Below, in pieces: positions 1-8,895 of a stretch of 64,000 nucleotides of DNA. Position numbers and translations under genes: made by a program. Source of the DNA: Aequorivita aurantiaca (GTDB lineage: Bacteria; Bacteroidota; Bacteroidia; Flavobacteriales; Flavobacteriaceae); assembly GCF_030410135.1 (NCBI RefSeq), contig NZ_JAUGQQ010000002.1:462204-526203 (forward strand), given 5' to 3'. Position 1 is the first letter of the stretch. Each line of letters begins with the position of its first letter. Below the pieces are notes generated by a model, which worked only from the letters and a program-made list of their open reading frames with translations, was not told the DNA's origin and searched no databases.

Positions 1-307
1 TTCTATCAGGCAATGAGATGGTGTGTGTTTCCCTACCATTTCTTCCTTTCATTTCAAAACAGAGGTTATTCATTGCTTTCCAATGTGCCAAGCCACCATG
101 GGTAGCGAAAACTGATTGCAGTGGCGCGGGAAATTCCTTCGTTTTCTCTTCATCTTTTGTAATATTAATGTTGGAGATTTCTGAAGAATCTGCTTCCTCA
201 ACCTTAACGCTGGGCGCGACGTTCAGGTTTTCTGGATTTTCTTTTTTATCGTTTTTACAGGCGGAAAGGGCAATTAGAAAACTGATTGCCATAATTAGTT
301 TTTTCAT
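1..307 (-). CDS. Lipoprotein, 3' part cut by window edge
   Basis: This reading frame starts at the ATG at 307 and runs leftward off the window, so only the first 102 residues are visible. The N-terminus is a lipoprotein signal peptide: MKK, a hydrophobic stretch and a lipobox ending at Cys17 (LSAC). An acidic linker follows, then a domain start with the sequence FATHGGLAHWKAMNNL. That His-Gly-Gly...Trp pattern resembles Bacteroidota lipoproteins annotated as DUF6503, but too little is visible to be sure. It is probably anchored in the outer or inner membrane facing the periplasm. No function is assigned. The terminator at 336-365 separates it from the gene to its right. Confidence 0.75.
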   Translation of the reverse strand, partial: MKKLIMAISFLIALSACKNDKKENPENLNVAPSVKVEEADSSEISNINITKDEEKTKEFPAPLQSVFATHGGLAHWKAMNNLCFEMKGRNGRETHTISLPDR

Positions 308-335
308 GGTGGTTGTTTTAGTTATTTAAAATTAA

Positions 336-365
336 AAAAGCTCCCCGGTTGCGGGAAGCTTTTTA
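336..365. terminator. Hairpin between two leftward genes
   Basis: The arms AAAAGCT/AGCTTTT and CCCG/CGGG form an interrupted stem with a four-base loop, with A and T runs on both sides. It lies downstream of the T9SS gene ending at 448 and upstream of the lipoprotein start at 307, so it probably ends the leftward T9SS operon. Confidence 0.6.
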
Positions 366-382
366 GAAAGGTTTATGATTTA

Positions 383-413
383 GGCTGTAGGCTATAGGCT
401 GTAGGCTGTAGGC
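383..413. repeat. Heptamer tandem repeat GGCTRTA x4
   Basis: Four copies of the heptamer GGCTRTA (three GGCTGTA, one GGCTATA) plus a final GGC make a 31-bp array in the intergenic space. Degenerate fragments (ttaggctgcagg) follow up to about 448. A second array of the same period and length occurs at 7538-7568. Confidence 0.9.
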
Positions 414-447
414 ATTAAGCTTTTGCTTTTTGCTCTTAGGCTGCAGG

Positions 448-3357
448 TTAATTTTTTATGAGCTTTTTTACTACTGAATTTCCTTCCGAAGAAATTTTTA
501 TGAGATATATACCTTGTTCAAACGAAGAAATTTCCATTGTTATCCTTCCGTTTTGAGGAAGCATTTTTTCGGTACGTAATAATTTCCCTTGAATGTCATA
601 CAGAGAAATTGTTACTTCCGAATTCAATTTCGTCGCTTGAATGGTAAAGCTTTCCGAGGTTGGGTTTGGGAAAATGTGCAAATCTTCAAAAGTTAAGAAA
701 TTTACCGCAAGGGAAACCTCATCATCCAAAAAGTCTGGAATTCCGTTGGCGTTTGTATCATCATCTATGGGCGATCCGTTGTTGTTGTAATCTTCATCGA
801 TTGTCAATGTGCCGTCGCCATCATCATCATTATCTAAATAGTTTTCAATGTTGTCACCATCAGTATCGATATAAATATAACCAGGTGCAACCCCAGCGCC
901 TATTCCCGTGATTTCGTCAATTGTTTCAACTGTGTCGCCGTCGTCATCGGTGTCTAAATAATTCGGAATGCCATCGCCGTCGGTGTCGTCGTCATCGGGG
1001 TTTCCGTTATTATTTAAATCTTCGTCTACATTAAAAACTCCATCCTCATCATAATCCTGAGTTAATGGGTTTATATCAAAATTATTTTGCAATAAGAACA
1101 TTCCTTGAAAATTTACGACTACAAGTTCTTTAATCATGTCATTATTTAAATCTTCAAATACTGGAATAGGTTCAATTCCCGTAGCGCAAGTTTCGTTAAT
1201 TAGGAATATTGTTTCCAGAGGAGAAAAATTTCCAGATTCGTCTTGAATCATATATTTTACAAATTCAAGATTTCCATAATTTTCAGAGGTAACTAAAAGA
1301 TCCATTAATGAATCCTGATTTAAATCTTCAAAAAATATATTTTCGCCATATATAGAAGTGAAAGAAGTAATAATTTCGGGATTGGAAAAATCAACCCCTC
1401 CCAAATAATATTGAATATAAATATCTGCCTCATTTGTGGTACCATTATAGTTCGTATAGATAATATCCTTCTTCCCGTCCAGATTATAGTCAGTGAATTT
1501 TTGGCATATTGGTGATTGGTTGACATTTTCAAGAATTAAATACGGGCTATATTGATAGGGACCTGTACTTAAGTTTAAGTAAAGATTACCGGACTGTATT
1601 GATAGGAAATCAACAAAATTGTCATTGTTTATATCCTCATATTCATAATTAGAAAATACCATGTAGGATTGAAATTCATTTTCTACAAAAACTCCATTTC
1701 CGTCATTGATCCATATAACATCATTACTTGTAGTGGCTATATCAATATCGCCATCGTTATCATAATCAAAGGTGAGGACATCTTCAACGTATTCACTAAT
1801 TTCAGAAGTAACTTCGGAACCGTTCGCATATCTCATTGTAACCAGTAAATGATTGTTGGCATTATGTACAATATCTAAAATACCATCATTATTTAGGTCA
1901 GCAATTTTATGTTGGTAAGAGATAAATGTTTTTGAAAATAATGATGTTGAAACAAAATTACCGCTGCCATCATTTTCGTTATAAAACATCCTTCCGCCCG
2001 AATTTGCAATAATATCTTTGTCTCCATCTCCATCAACATCCCTAAAGTTTTGTTTGGAAAAATTATTAGGGTTTACACCATAAAACCCCGATGGATTTAT
2101 AATATTACCAATAGAATAATTACTGCTGCCCTCATTTTTAAGCCATAATTTAGCAGAGGCCACGTGAAATATATCAGCAAAACCGTCATTGTCAAAATCC
2201 TGAAAAATATTATTACCGGAAAACGGAATCGATTGGGTGTAACCTTCAATTAAAGGAACTTGTGTAAAATTTAAATTTCCGTTATTAATAAGCTTTCTAG
2301 TTGATTCCGGAAAAAAGTTATCAGTTGCGCTACAGAGAATATCGTCGTCTCCATCTCCATCCAAATCTGAAATAAAATATTGATTGTTTAGATCCGGAAT
2401 TGCATTGGTGAAAATCAAATCGGTCCTTGAACCAAAAAGATTGTAAAAATCAGAACTTCCATTATTAAGGTATACAAAGGGTCTTCTCAAATTATTCGGA
2501 CTATTATTTACCAATACATCCATAAAGCCATCTCCATCCACATCCATGATTTGCATATAACCGCGTGAAACAATGGGATGTTTATACATCGGACTTCCTC
2601 CCTCCAAAGATCCATTAACATTTTTTAAAAGGCGTAAAATCCATTCTCCACCACTTTGCTGATCAGAGTTCATCACTACATCTGTATAACCATCATTATT
2701 GAAATCTGCTATTTCGAGATTCACAGATTCCATACCGGTGAATTGCGAAGGATTTACAACAGAAAAATTGCCATTTCCAATATTATTGATTCGGTAAATT
2801 CTATTATAAACAGAAATTAAAATATCAAGATCAGAATCCTGATCAATATCAAAGACAACCATGTCATTATATGATCTTGATTCAAAATAATAATCATAAC
2901 TAAAAATTTCTACGGGACTTTCAAAAGTTCCGTTTCCGTTGCTTCTAAAAAAATTAATCACATAATAATCTGCATCAAAATTTGGGGGGACATTTTCTTT
3001 ATGATAGGAATTGACCGTAATAAAATCTTGGTCCCCGTCATTATCAAAATCATGTATTTGAAGCGCTTTTAACTGGGCAGTATCGTAAAATCCAGATTGA
3101 AACTGATATATACTTTGTTTCTTTCCAAAAATACCTTCCCCCAGATTTGAGGCCCAATAGATTTCATATGTAGTGTAATCACAAAATGGAGATTGACCTA
3201 CAACTTGGTCTATAGTTCCGTTCCCATCTATATCTCCATGTTCGTAAAATTCCACAGCATTATAATCATTGATAGTCTCTCTTTGGCTATAATCGAATTG
3301 GGCAGTACTATTTAGACTGTAGCAAAACACTACTATGACGATAAAAATTCGAACCAT
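448..3357 (-). CDS. T9SS-secreted FG-GAP/VCBS repeat protein
   Basis: A 969-residue secreted protein. A Sec signal peptide of about 20 residues ends in TAQ. Most of the protein is FG-GAP/VCBS-like repeats with calcium-loop motifs such as [10 protein letters not shown] and [10 protein letters not shown], a pattern known to fold as a beta-propeller. From about residue 760 there are thrombospondin type 3-like Asp-rich repeats ([14 protein letters not shown]). The last 80 residues are a T9SS type A sorting domain ([10 protein letters not shown]...GIYLIKISS...KKLIKN). It is inferred to be a cell-surface or secreted calcium-binding protein. The start lies 4 bp after the stop of the upstream gene, so the two form an operon, and their 3' ends are near-identical DNA. 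Confidence 0.92.
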   Translation of the reverse strand: MVRIFIVIVVFCYSLNSTAQFDYSQRETINDYNAVEFYEHGDIDGNGTIDQVVGQSPFCDYTTYEIYWASNLGEGIFGKKQSIYQFQSGFYDTAQLKALQIHDFDNDGDQDFITVNSYHKENVPPNFDADYYVINFFRSNGNGTFESPVEIFSYDYYFESRSYNDMVVFDIDQDSDLDILISVYNRIYRINNIGNGNFSVVNPSQFTGMESVNLEIADFNNDGYTDVVMNSDQQSGGEWILRLLKNVNGSLEGGSPMYKHPIVSRGYMQIMDVDGDGFMDVLVNNSPNNLRRPFVYLNNGSSDFYNLFGSRTDLIFTNAIPDLNNQYFISDLDGDGDDDILCSATDNFFPESTRKLINNGNLNFTQVPLIEGYTQSIPFSGNNIFQDFDNDGFADIFHVASAKLWLKNEGSSNYSIGNIINPSGFYGVNPNNFSKQNFRDVDGDGDKDIIANSGGRMFYNENDGSGNFVSTSLFSKTFISYQHKIADLNNDGILDIVHNANNHLLVTMRYANGSEVTSEISEYVEDVLTFDYDNDGDIDIATTSNDVIWINDGNGVFVENEFQSYMVFSNYEYEDINNDNFVDFLSIQSGNLYLNLSTGPYQYSPYLILENVNQSPICQKFTDYNLDGKKDIIYTNYNGTTNEADIYIQYYLGGVDFSNPEIITSFTSIYGENIFFEDLNQDSLMDLLVTSENYGNLEFVKYMIQDESGNFSPLETIFLINETCATGIEPIPVFEDLNNDMIKELVVVNFQGMFLLQNNFDINPLTQDYDEDGVFNVDEDLNNNGNPDDDDTDGDGIPNYLDTDDDGDTVETIDEITGIGAGVAPGYIYIDTDGDNIENYLDNDDDGDGTLTIDEDYNNNGSPIDDDTNANGIPDFLDDEVSLAVNFLTFEDLHIFPNPTSESFTIQATKLNSEVTISLYDIQGKLLRTEKMLPQNGRITMEISSFEQGIYLIKISSEGNSVVKKLIKN
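474..1003. repeat. Direct repeat copy A (T9SS gene 3' end)
   Basis: About 530 bp matching 3388-3917 at a constant offset of 2914 bp, with no insertions or deletions seen and only scattered substitutions. It encodes the thrombospondin-3-like region and the T9SS sorting domain. Confidence 0.88.
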
Positions 3358-3361
3358 ATTG

Positions 3362-5290
3362 TTATTCTTTAATTAGTTTTTTGATTACTGAATTTCCTTC
3401 AGAAGAAATTTTTACGAGATATACACCCTTTTCCAAAAAAGATATTTCCATCGTTATCCTTCCGTTTTGGGGAAGCATTTTTTCGGTACGTAATAATTTC
3501 CCTTGAATGTCATACAGTGAAATAGTTGCTTCCGAAATCAATTTCGTTGCTTGAATGGTAAAGCTTCCAGAGGTTGGGTTAGGGAAAATGTGCAAATCTT
3601 CAAAAATTAAGAAATTTACCGCAAGGGAAACCTCGTCATCCAAAAAGTCTGGAATTCCGTTGGCGTTTGTGTCATCATCTATGGACGTTCCGTTGTTGTT
3701 ATAATCTTCATCGATTGTCAATGTGCCGTCGCCATCATCATCATTATCCAAATAGTTTTCAATGTTGTCACCATCAGTATCGATATAAATATAACCAGGT
3801 GCAATCCCAGCGCCTATTCCCGTGATTTCGTCAATTGTTTCAACTGTGTCGCCGTCGTCATCGGTGTCTAAATAATTTGGAATGCCATCGCCGTCGGTGT
3901 CATCGTCGTTTAGGTTGCCATTCCCGTTTATGTCTTCGTCTTCGTTTGCAATGCCATCGCCATCTGCATCGGGGGCAAGTTCATCTGTAGCAATTTCAAA
4001 GGAAGTGACTACAGAGCAGCCAGTATTCCAAGTTTCAATTCGAACGTAAATAGTTTGAGGGTTCGAAGTGTTTATAAATGTTGCCGTATTTATAAGTCTA
4101 TTAGCATCGATTTCCGCATCATTTTCAGTCATATAAAAGTTCACTTCATAATCTGATGGATTCAAACCTGCCAACATAACGGGAATATTCACCGTAAGAT
4201 CAAAAACTGCAAGGCCATCGCCATCACCTTCGTTTATAAAAAGGTTATTGGGTTGGGTTATTGGAGGGATTTCGTTTACTATTAATTCGAGTTCAACTAT
4301 TGTGTAACATTCTGTTGAGGAATTTTCAACCCGCACATAAACAGTTTGTGAATATGGAACAATATTTTCATAAGGACTAGAAAGTGGGAATGTTCCATTT
4401 TGTGCATCAATTTCAGTTTCATAATAGGTAATACTAATATTTTGCTGACCATTGCCAATTTCGGTATCCTTTAATGTTAGATCGAAAGCGGCGGACCCAT
4501 CATTGTCGTCATCACAAACTATAAGTGGAGTTGGATTGGCGTTTGGGCTTGGATTTGGCAAAACACTTAATGTAAGGGCGACAATATCATAACACCCTTC
4601 AGCACTATTTGGGTTTGGCGGTATAGTTCCATTGGTATTGCTTACCAGTAAAATATAAATAGTCTGCGGATTAGTTGAATTAAGAAAGTTAGATGGATTA
4701 GAGATTGCCTGCGAAAAATCAGGGTTCGTAGCTGCCAAATCTCCAGCAAAGATTGCATCTTCGAAAGTCTCATAATAATAAAGATCAAAACCCAAAGGAT
4801 CTAAACTTCCAAGAACTTCTGCAGCTACAGTTGTAAGGTCAAAAAATGCAAAGCCATCATTGTTGTCATCACAAATCTGCAATGGTTCTGGCACATTCCC
4901 AAAGGGAGAAAAGCGTACCTCTAATGCAAAAGGGTATATGTTTATTTCATTACTGGTGCCGCTTTCTACTCTTGCCCATACTCCACCTGTGCCATATTGT
5001 GGATCGATAGGATTAATAATTGGAGAATCATAATATGCCATATCGTTAATATATAAATTAGGTAATGACAATGTCGCGTTCTCTGCATTTACAAGGGTTC
5101 CGTGGTACGTTACTGTTAAGATTGGATCGCATTGTGTAATAACTTCGTTTTGTAACGTAAGATCAAAGGGAAAAAAACCGTCGTTATTATCATCACACGC
5201 CACTAAATTAGCAACAGGTGGGTTAACAATAATCTGTGCATTTGCGTTAATAGAAAACACAATGACTAATATGAAAACTAATTTTTTCAT
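3362..5290 (-). CDS. T9SS-secreted Ig-like/TSP3 repeat protein
   Basis: A 642-residue protein starting at the ATG at 5290, which begins a clean signal peptide ([10 protein letters not shown]...NANAQ). An in-frame start 11 codons upstream would put a long prefix before it. The middle holds four or five repeats of about 100 residues, each built around a VCDD(N/D)NDG motif and the phrase Q-T-V/I-Y-V-R-V-E; such repeats are common in flavobacterial gliding and adhesion proteins. Asp-rich thrombospondin type 3-like repeats and a T9SS type A sorting domain follow. It is the first gene of an operon with the FG-GAP protein 4 bp downstream. Adhesion or a matrix role is an inference. Confidence 0.9.
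   Translation of the reverse strand: MKKLVFILVIVFSINANAQIIVNPPVANLVACDDNNDGFFPFDLTLQNEVITQCDPILTVTYHGTLVNAENATLSLPNLYINDMAYYDSPIINPIDPQYGTGGVWARVESGTSNEINIYPFALEVRFSPFGNVPEPLQICDDNNDGFAFFDLTTVAAEVLGSLDPLGFDLYYYETFEDAIFAGDLAATNPDFSQAISNPSNFLNSTNPQTIYILLVSNTNGTIPPNPNSAEGCYDIVALTLSVLPNPSPNANPTPLIVCDDDNDGSAAFDLTLKDTEIGNGQQNISITYYETEIDAQNGTFPLSSPYENIVPYSQTVYVRVENSSTECYTIVELELIVNEIPPITQPNNLFINEGDGDGLAVFDLTVNIPVMLAGLNPSDYEVNFYMTENDAEIDANRLINTATFINTSNPQTIYVRIETWNTGCSVVTSFEIATDELAPDADGDGIANEDEDINGNGNLNDDDTDGDGIPNYLDTDDDGDTVETIDEITGIGAGIAPGYIYIDTDGDNIENYLDNDDDGDGTLTIDEDYNNNGTSIDDDTNANGIPDFLDDEVSLAVNFLIFEDLHIFPNPTSGSFTIQATKLISEATISLYDIQGKLLRTEKMLPQNGRITMEISFLEKGVYLVKISSEGNSVIKKLIKE
3388..3917. repeat. 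Direct repeat copy B (T9SS gene 3' end)
   Basis: Partner of the repeat at 474-1003. The encoded C-terminal region of about 175 residues differs from the other copy at only a small number of positions. Confidence 0.88.
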
Positions 5291-5413
5291 CAATAAAAAT
5301 TTTCCCGCAAGATATAAAAACAATATAGACCGTTAAGAAAATTTTAACTTTCCGCTCTCAAATTTGACTGCCATAAGTTTTTTCAGTATTCTTGTTTTCA
5401 AAAATTTGTATAA

Positions 5414-6094
5414 ATGAAGTTTAAATTTTCCTCCGTTCTTTTAATTTCTCTTGCATTACTATTATTTCAAAGTTGCGAAAAACTGGAAATAACAAACAAC
5501 GAAAGGCTCTTAGTTAAGGGAAAAATTGTAGACCAAAACGGAAATGCCTTAGCCAATATTCCCATTAAAACCGAAGCCGTTAACCGCATTTTGGCCAAAA
5601 CTACAACGGATACGAATGGAAATTTTGCATTCACCTCCCTTAACGCAAACACCGACCCATTGCACGTTTTGGTGAATATTGCGGCCAACTTCGAACTCGA
5701 AAACGAAAACCCCGATTACGCTAGCAAAGTATTTTCTTCCGAAGGTGGCAATGAACAATTATTGCTGGATTTGGGAACAATAACTCTTAGTAATTTAGGG
5801 TCATTTTCAATGTTATTAAAAAACCTTCACGGTGATAATAATACTGTGGAATATACACTTTCATACACTTCAAAAGTTTGTCGCCTTCCCTTAGAATTCA
5901 ATAATAACGATGCTTGCGAATTTGACCAATCTACAGAGGGATTTTTGGATGCTACTTCACAAAACCGAACGTTGGGTGAGGAAAGTGTCATTGGCACAGT
6001 TGCCATTTTTGAGTACAGACTCAATAACGAGCCCACACAAACTATTGAAATTCCAGTAACAAACCCACCAGTCAATTATGTTTTTGAATATTAG
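5414..6094 (+). CDS. Lipoprotein with carboxypeptidase regulatory-like domain
   Basis: A 226-residue lipoprotein: the signal peptide ends in a lipobox (FQSC, Cys21). Residues about 30-110 match the carboxypeptidase-D regulatory-like beta-sandwich seen in Bacteroidota surface proteins (VKGKIVDQNGNALANIP, then T(D)TNGNFAFTSL). The C-terminal half is unrecognised, with two cysteines (in SKVCRL and NDACEF) that may pair. Its stop overlaps the start of the beta-barrel gene by 17 bp, so the two are co-translated and may act together in the outer membrane. It diverges from the T9SS operon on the left across 123 bp. Function unknown. Confidence 0.85.
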   Translation: MKFKFSSVLLISLALLLFQSCEKLEITNNERLLVKGKIVDQNGNALANIPIKTEAVNRILAKTTTDTNGNFAFTSLNANTDPLHVLVNIAANFELENENPDYASKVFSSEGGNEQLLLDLGTITLSNLGSFSMLLKNLHGDNNTVEYTLSYTSKVCRLPLEFNNNDACEFDQSTEGFLDATSQNRTLGEESVIGTVAIFEYRLNNEPTQTIEIPVTNPPVNYVFEY

Positions 6095-6728
6095 ATTACT
6101 TTTTATTTCCCTGCTCATATCTGCAGCTTCATTCGCGCAACAACCGGAAACAGAAACTCAAACCGAAACAACTCAATTTCCACCCAATGCTGGTACTAAA
6201 GTGGGTAGCATTACGGTTGGCGCTTATTTGCCTATAGCTTTCGGAGATAACTTTGTGAACGAAGGAATGGATCTAAAAATGGGGGCACAAGTACAATTAA
6301 AACTGAATGTTTTAGGCGACTTTTATATAGGCCCAGCTTTGAGTTTCTTTTTTGCCGATGTTACCAATCGTGACTTGGTTGGCAGTTATGATGAAATGTC
6401 CAATTTGGTCCTCGGGGGCATGGTAGGTTATGAAAAAGAAGTGGAACGTTTTGATCTTTCAATCGGTTTGGGTGTGGGTTATTCAGGTTATTTCAACGAA
6501 GGCCTTGGCGATAGTTTTGAAGACAATGCCACAGCGCTTTGGCTTCGGCCCGAGGTTAGTTACAAATTGGCAAATTATGTTTCACTTTATGTCGCTCCAG
6601 AATTTCGCCACGATTTTATGAATATTGATGTGCCTTCAGAATTAAAGGACACTTTTGGAGGGGTGAACTACTTCAATTTTGGTTTTGGTCTTCGCATCAA
6701 TTTCGGTACCGGATATAAATTTCAGTAG
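6078..6728 (+). CDS. Outer-membrane beta-barrel protein
   Basis: A 216-residue protein with a signal peptide (about 20 residues, ending SFAQ) and a Thr/Glu-rich linker. Alternating hydrophobic strands and glycine-rich turns follow (VGSITVGAYLPIAFG, LSIGLGVGYSGYF, YFNFGFGLRINFG), typical of an outer-membrane beta-barrel of the OmpW/opacity or PF13568 kind. It ends in an aromatic-containing strand, although the last residue is Gln after Phe. It overlaps the lipoprotein gene upstream and is followed directly by the trmH promoter. The exact barrel family and substrate cannot be told. Confidence 0.8.
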   Translation: MFLNIRLLFISLLISAASFAQQPETETQTETTQFPPNAGTKVGSITVGAYLPIAFGDNFVNEGMDLKMGAQVQLKLNVLGDFYIGPALSFFFADVTNRDLVGSYDEMSNLVLGGMVGYEKEVERFDLSIGLGVGYSGYFNEGLGDSFEDNATALWLRPEVSYKLANYVSLYVAPEFRHDFMNIDVPSELKDTFGGVNYFNFGFGLRINFGTGYKFQ

Positions 6729-6730
6729 TG

Positions 6731-6738
6731 TATCTTTG
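6731..6738 (+). promoter_or_regulatory. -7 box TATCTTTG of trmH-type gene
   Basis: A perfect match to the Bacteroidota -7 element TAnnTTTG. It ends 5 bp before the ATG at 6743, so the transcript would start at or next to the start codon. Confidence 0.65.
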
Positions 6739-6742
6739 CGCA

Positions 6743-7552
6743 ATGCAGAAAACCATCACCAGCCTTCAAAATCCGCTGATTAAGCAGCTTGTTTTACTTC
6801 AGGAAAAATCGCGCGAACGCCGAAAGACAAACCTTTTTGTAATTGAAGGTCTGCGTGAAATTTCATTGGCATTGAAAGGAAGTTATCTTTTGAAAACCGT
6901 GCTTGTCTGTTCCGATATTATTTCCAAAGAAGATATTTTTGCGCTGAAAGAATCCGCAAACAATGATGCAGAATTCATTGAAATCACTTCAGAAATTTAT
7001 GAAAAACTTGCTTACAGAAGTTCAACGGAAGGCGTATTAGCAATTGCACATTCCAAGACTTTGGAACTTACCCACCTACAACTGGCATCCAAAAACCCTT
7101 TAATCCTCATCGCTGAAGCTCCCGAAAAACCCGGAAATATAGGCGCCCTGCTCCGCACCGCTGATGCTGCGAAGGTAGATGCCGTGATAATCGCCACCCC
7201 AAAGACAGATATGTTTAACCCAAACATCATTCGCAGTAGCGTGGGATGTTTGTTTACAAACCAGATTGCAACGGGAAGTACTTCGGAAATCATTGCGTTT
7301 CTAAAGGAAAATAACATCAACATTTACTGCGCTGAATTGCGAGCTTCAGTTCAATACGATACAATGAATTTCAAAAAACCAACCGCTATAGTTGTGGGAA
7401 CGGAAGCCACGGGTCTTTCGGAGGAATGGCTTAAAAACAGCACTCAAAATATTATCATCCCAATGCAGGGCGAAATAGATAGTATGAATGTTTCCGTGGC
7501 CGCGGGAATCCTTATATTTGAGGCGAAGCGACAACGGGGCTTTAGGCTTTAG
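6743..7552 (+). CDS. TrmH/SpoU family RNA methyltransferase
   Basis: A 269-residue SAM-dependent 2'-O-ribose RNA methyltransferase of the SpoU (SPOUT, trefoil-knot) class. The N-terminal substrate-binding domain includes KTNLFVIEGLREI. The three SpoU motifs follow in order: EAPEKPGNIGALLRTADA, IVVGTEATGLSEEW and IIPMQGEIDSMNVSVAAGI. The ATG at 6743 is preferred over one 15 bp upstream, because the upstream one lies before the promoter box. The target (tRNA or 23S rRNA) cannot be read from the sequence. The last four codons and the stop are made of a GGCTTTA tandem repeat, so the native C-terminus was probably slightly different. Confidence 0.93.
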   Translation: MQKTITSLQNPLIKQLVLLQEKSRERRKTNLFVIEGLREISLALKGSYLLKTVLVCSDIISKEDIFALKESANNDAEFIEITSEIYEKLAYRSSTEGVLAIAHSKTLELTHLQLASKNPLILIAEAPEKPGNIGALLRTADAAKVDAVIIATPKTDMFNPNIIRSSVGCLFTNQIATGSTSEIIAFLKENNINIYCAELRASVQYDTMNFKKPTAIVVGTEATGLSEEWLKNSTQNIIIPMQGEIDSMNVSVAAGILIFEAKRQRGFRL

Positions 7553-7568
7553 GCTTTAGGCTTTAGGC
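7538..7568. repeat. Heptamer tandem repeat GGCTTTA x4 in gene end
   Basis: Four exact GGCTTTA units plus GGC, 31 bp. The first half lies in the coding region of the RNA methyltransferase gene and supplies its last residues (G-F-R-L) and the TAG stop; the rest is intergenic. Confidence 0.95.
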
Positions 7569-7602
7569 AAAAATATTACTTACAACATTAAACCTCAAAC
7601 TC

Positions 7603-8835
7603 TTGAATCCACAAATTCTCTTTTACGTTATAATAGGAGTTTTAGTTTTAAGCTTCCTAATTGATCAAATCCTTGATTTTCTCAACGCAAAACACTTCAA
7701 CGATCCGCTTCCGGCAGAATTACAGGATGTTTTTGATGCAGAAGAATACAAAAAATCGCAGCGCTACAAAAAAGAGCGCTACAAATTCGGCATCCTAACA
7801 TCTACCATTTCCCTTATCGCCACTCTCCTATTCTTCTTTTTGGATGGCTTTGCTTATGTAGATTCTTTGGCTCGTGCCGTTTCAAACAATGAAATAATCA
7901 TCGCCTTAATTTTCTTCGGAATTATTATGATGGCAAGTGATATTCTTTCCACACCTTTTAGCTATTACAGCACTTTCGTAATCGAGGAAAAATACGGTTT
8001 CAATAAAACTACGCGTAAAACTTTTTTCCTCGATAAACTAAAAGGTTGGCTAATGGGCGCAATTATCGGCGGCATCCTTTTGGGCGCTATAATTTGGTTT
8101 TATCAAAGCACCGGCAATAATTTTTGGCTGTATGCGTGGGGAATTATTACCGTTTTCACTGTTTTAATGAATCTGTTCTATGCACGTTTTATCGTTCCAC
8201 TATTCAACAAACAGACCCCACTGGAAGAAGGTGCGCTCCGTTCAGAAATTGAAAATTACGCCTCAAAAGTGGGGTTTACGCTCGATAAAATTTTTGTAAT
8301 TGACGGCAGCAAACGAAGCACAAAAGCAAATGCCTATTTCTCTGGTTTCGGAAGTGAAAAACGGGTAACCCTTTTTGATACTTTGATAAAAGATTTAAAT
8401 GAAGAGGAAATCGTGGCCGTCCTCGCCCACGAGGTTGGGCATTATAAACGCAACCATATTATTATAAACCTGTTTGTTGCAATCATAACCACTGGGTTTA
8501 CGCTTTGGTTGTTGTCATTGTTTATAGGGAATCCATTGCTATCGGAAGCATTGAATGTTTCAAAACCCTCATTTCATATTGGGTTGATAGCTTTTGGCGT
8601 GCTTTACAGTCCAATTTCAGGAATCACAAGTTTACTGATGAATTATTTAAGCAGAAAATTTGAATACCAGGCAGACGATTATGCAAAGAATACTTTCGCC
8701 GCACCGCCACTTATTTCGGGGTTGAAAAAACTTTCAAAAAACAGTTTGAGCAACCTTACGCCGCACCCACTTTATGTTTTTGCGCATTATTCGCATCCCA
8801 CGCTTTTACAGCGTTTTCGCAATCTGAAAAAATGA
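7603..8835 (+). CDS. M48 metallopeptidase, Ste24/CAAX protease type
   Basis: A 410-residue polytopic membrane zinc protease, close in length to CAAX prenyl protease 1 (Ste24). The zinc site HEVGH is at residues 276-280 and the third ligand is Glu354 in FEYQADDYA. Hydrophobic segments lie near residues 5-20, 65-85, 95-120, 145-170, 180-200 and 290-340. Bacteria do not usually prenylate proteins, so a role in membrane protein quality control is inferred. The start is a TTG; the next in-frame ATG would remove the first membrane helix. The gene stands alone between the heptamer repeat and the VCBS genes. Confidence 0.93.
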   Translation: MNPQILFYVIIGVLVLSFLIDQILDFLNAKHFNDPLPAELQDVFDAEEYKKSQRYKKERYKFGILTSTISLIATLLFFFLDGFAYVDSLARAVSNNEIIIALIFFGIIMMASDILSTPFSYYSTFVIEEKYGFNKTTRKTFFLDKLKGWLMGAIIGGILLGAIIWFYQSTGNNFWLYAWGIITVFTVLMNLFYARFIVPLFNKQTPLEEGALRSEIENYASKVGFTLDKIFVIDGSKRSTKANAYFSGFGSEKRVTLFDTLIKDLNEEEIVAVLAHEVGHYKRNHIIINLFVAIITTGFTLWLLSLFIGNPLLSEALNVSKPSFHIGLIAFGVLYSPISGITSLLMNYLSRKFEYQADDYAKNTFAAPPLISGLKKLSKNSLSNLTPHPLYVFAHYSHPTLLQRFRNLKK

Positions 8836-8895
8836 TTTTTATCATTTGAATATATTATTGTAAAAAGCTACTTTGTGACCTCCTAAAAATTTCAA

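Noticed and set aside
18..329. 103-codon plus-strand frame at the left edge
   Set aside because: It is the antisense of a better minus-strand lipoprotein gene (start at 307) with a clear signal peptide and lipobox.
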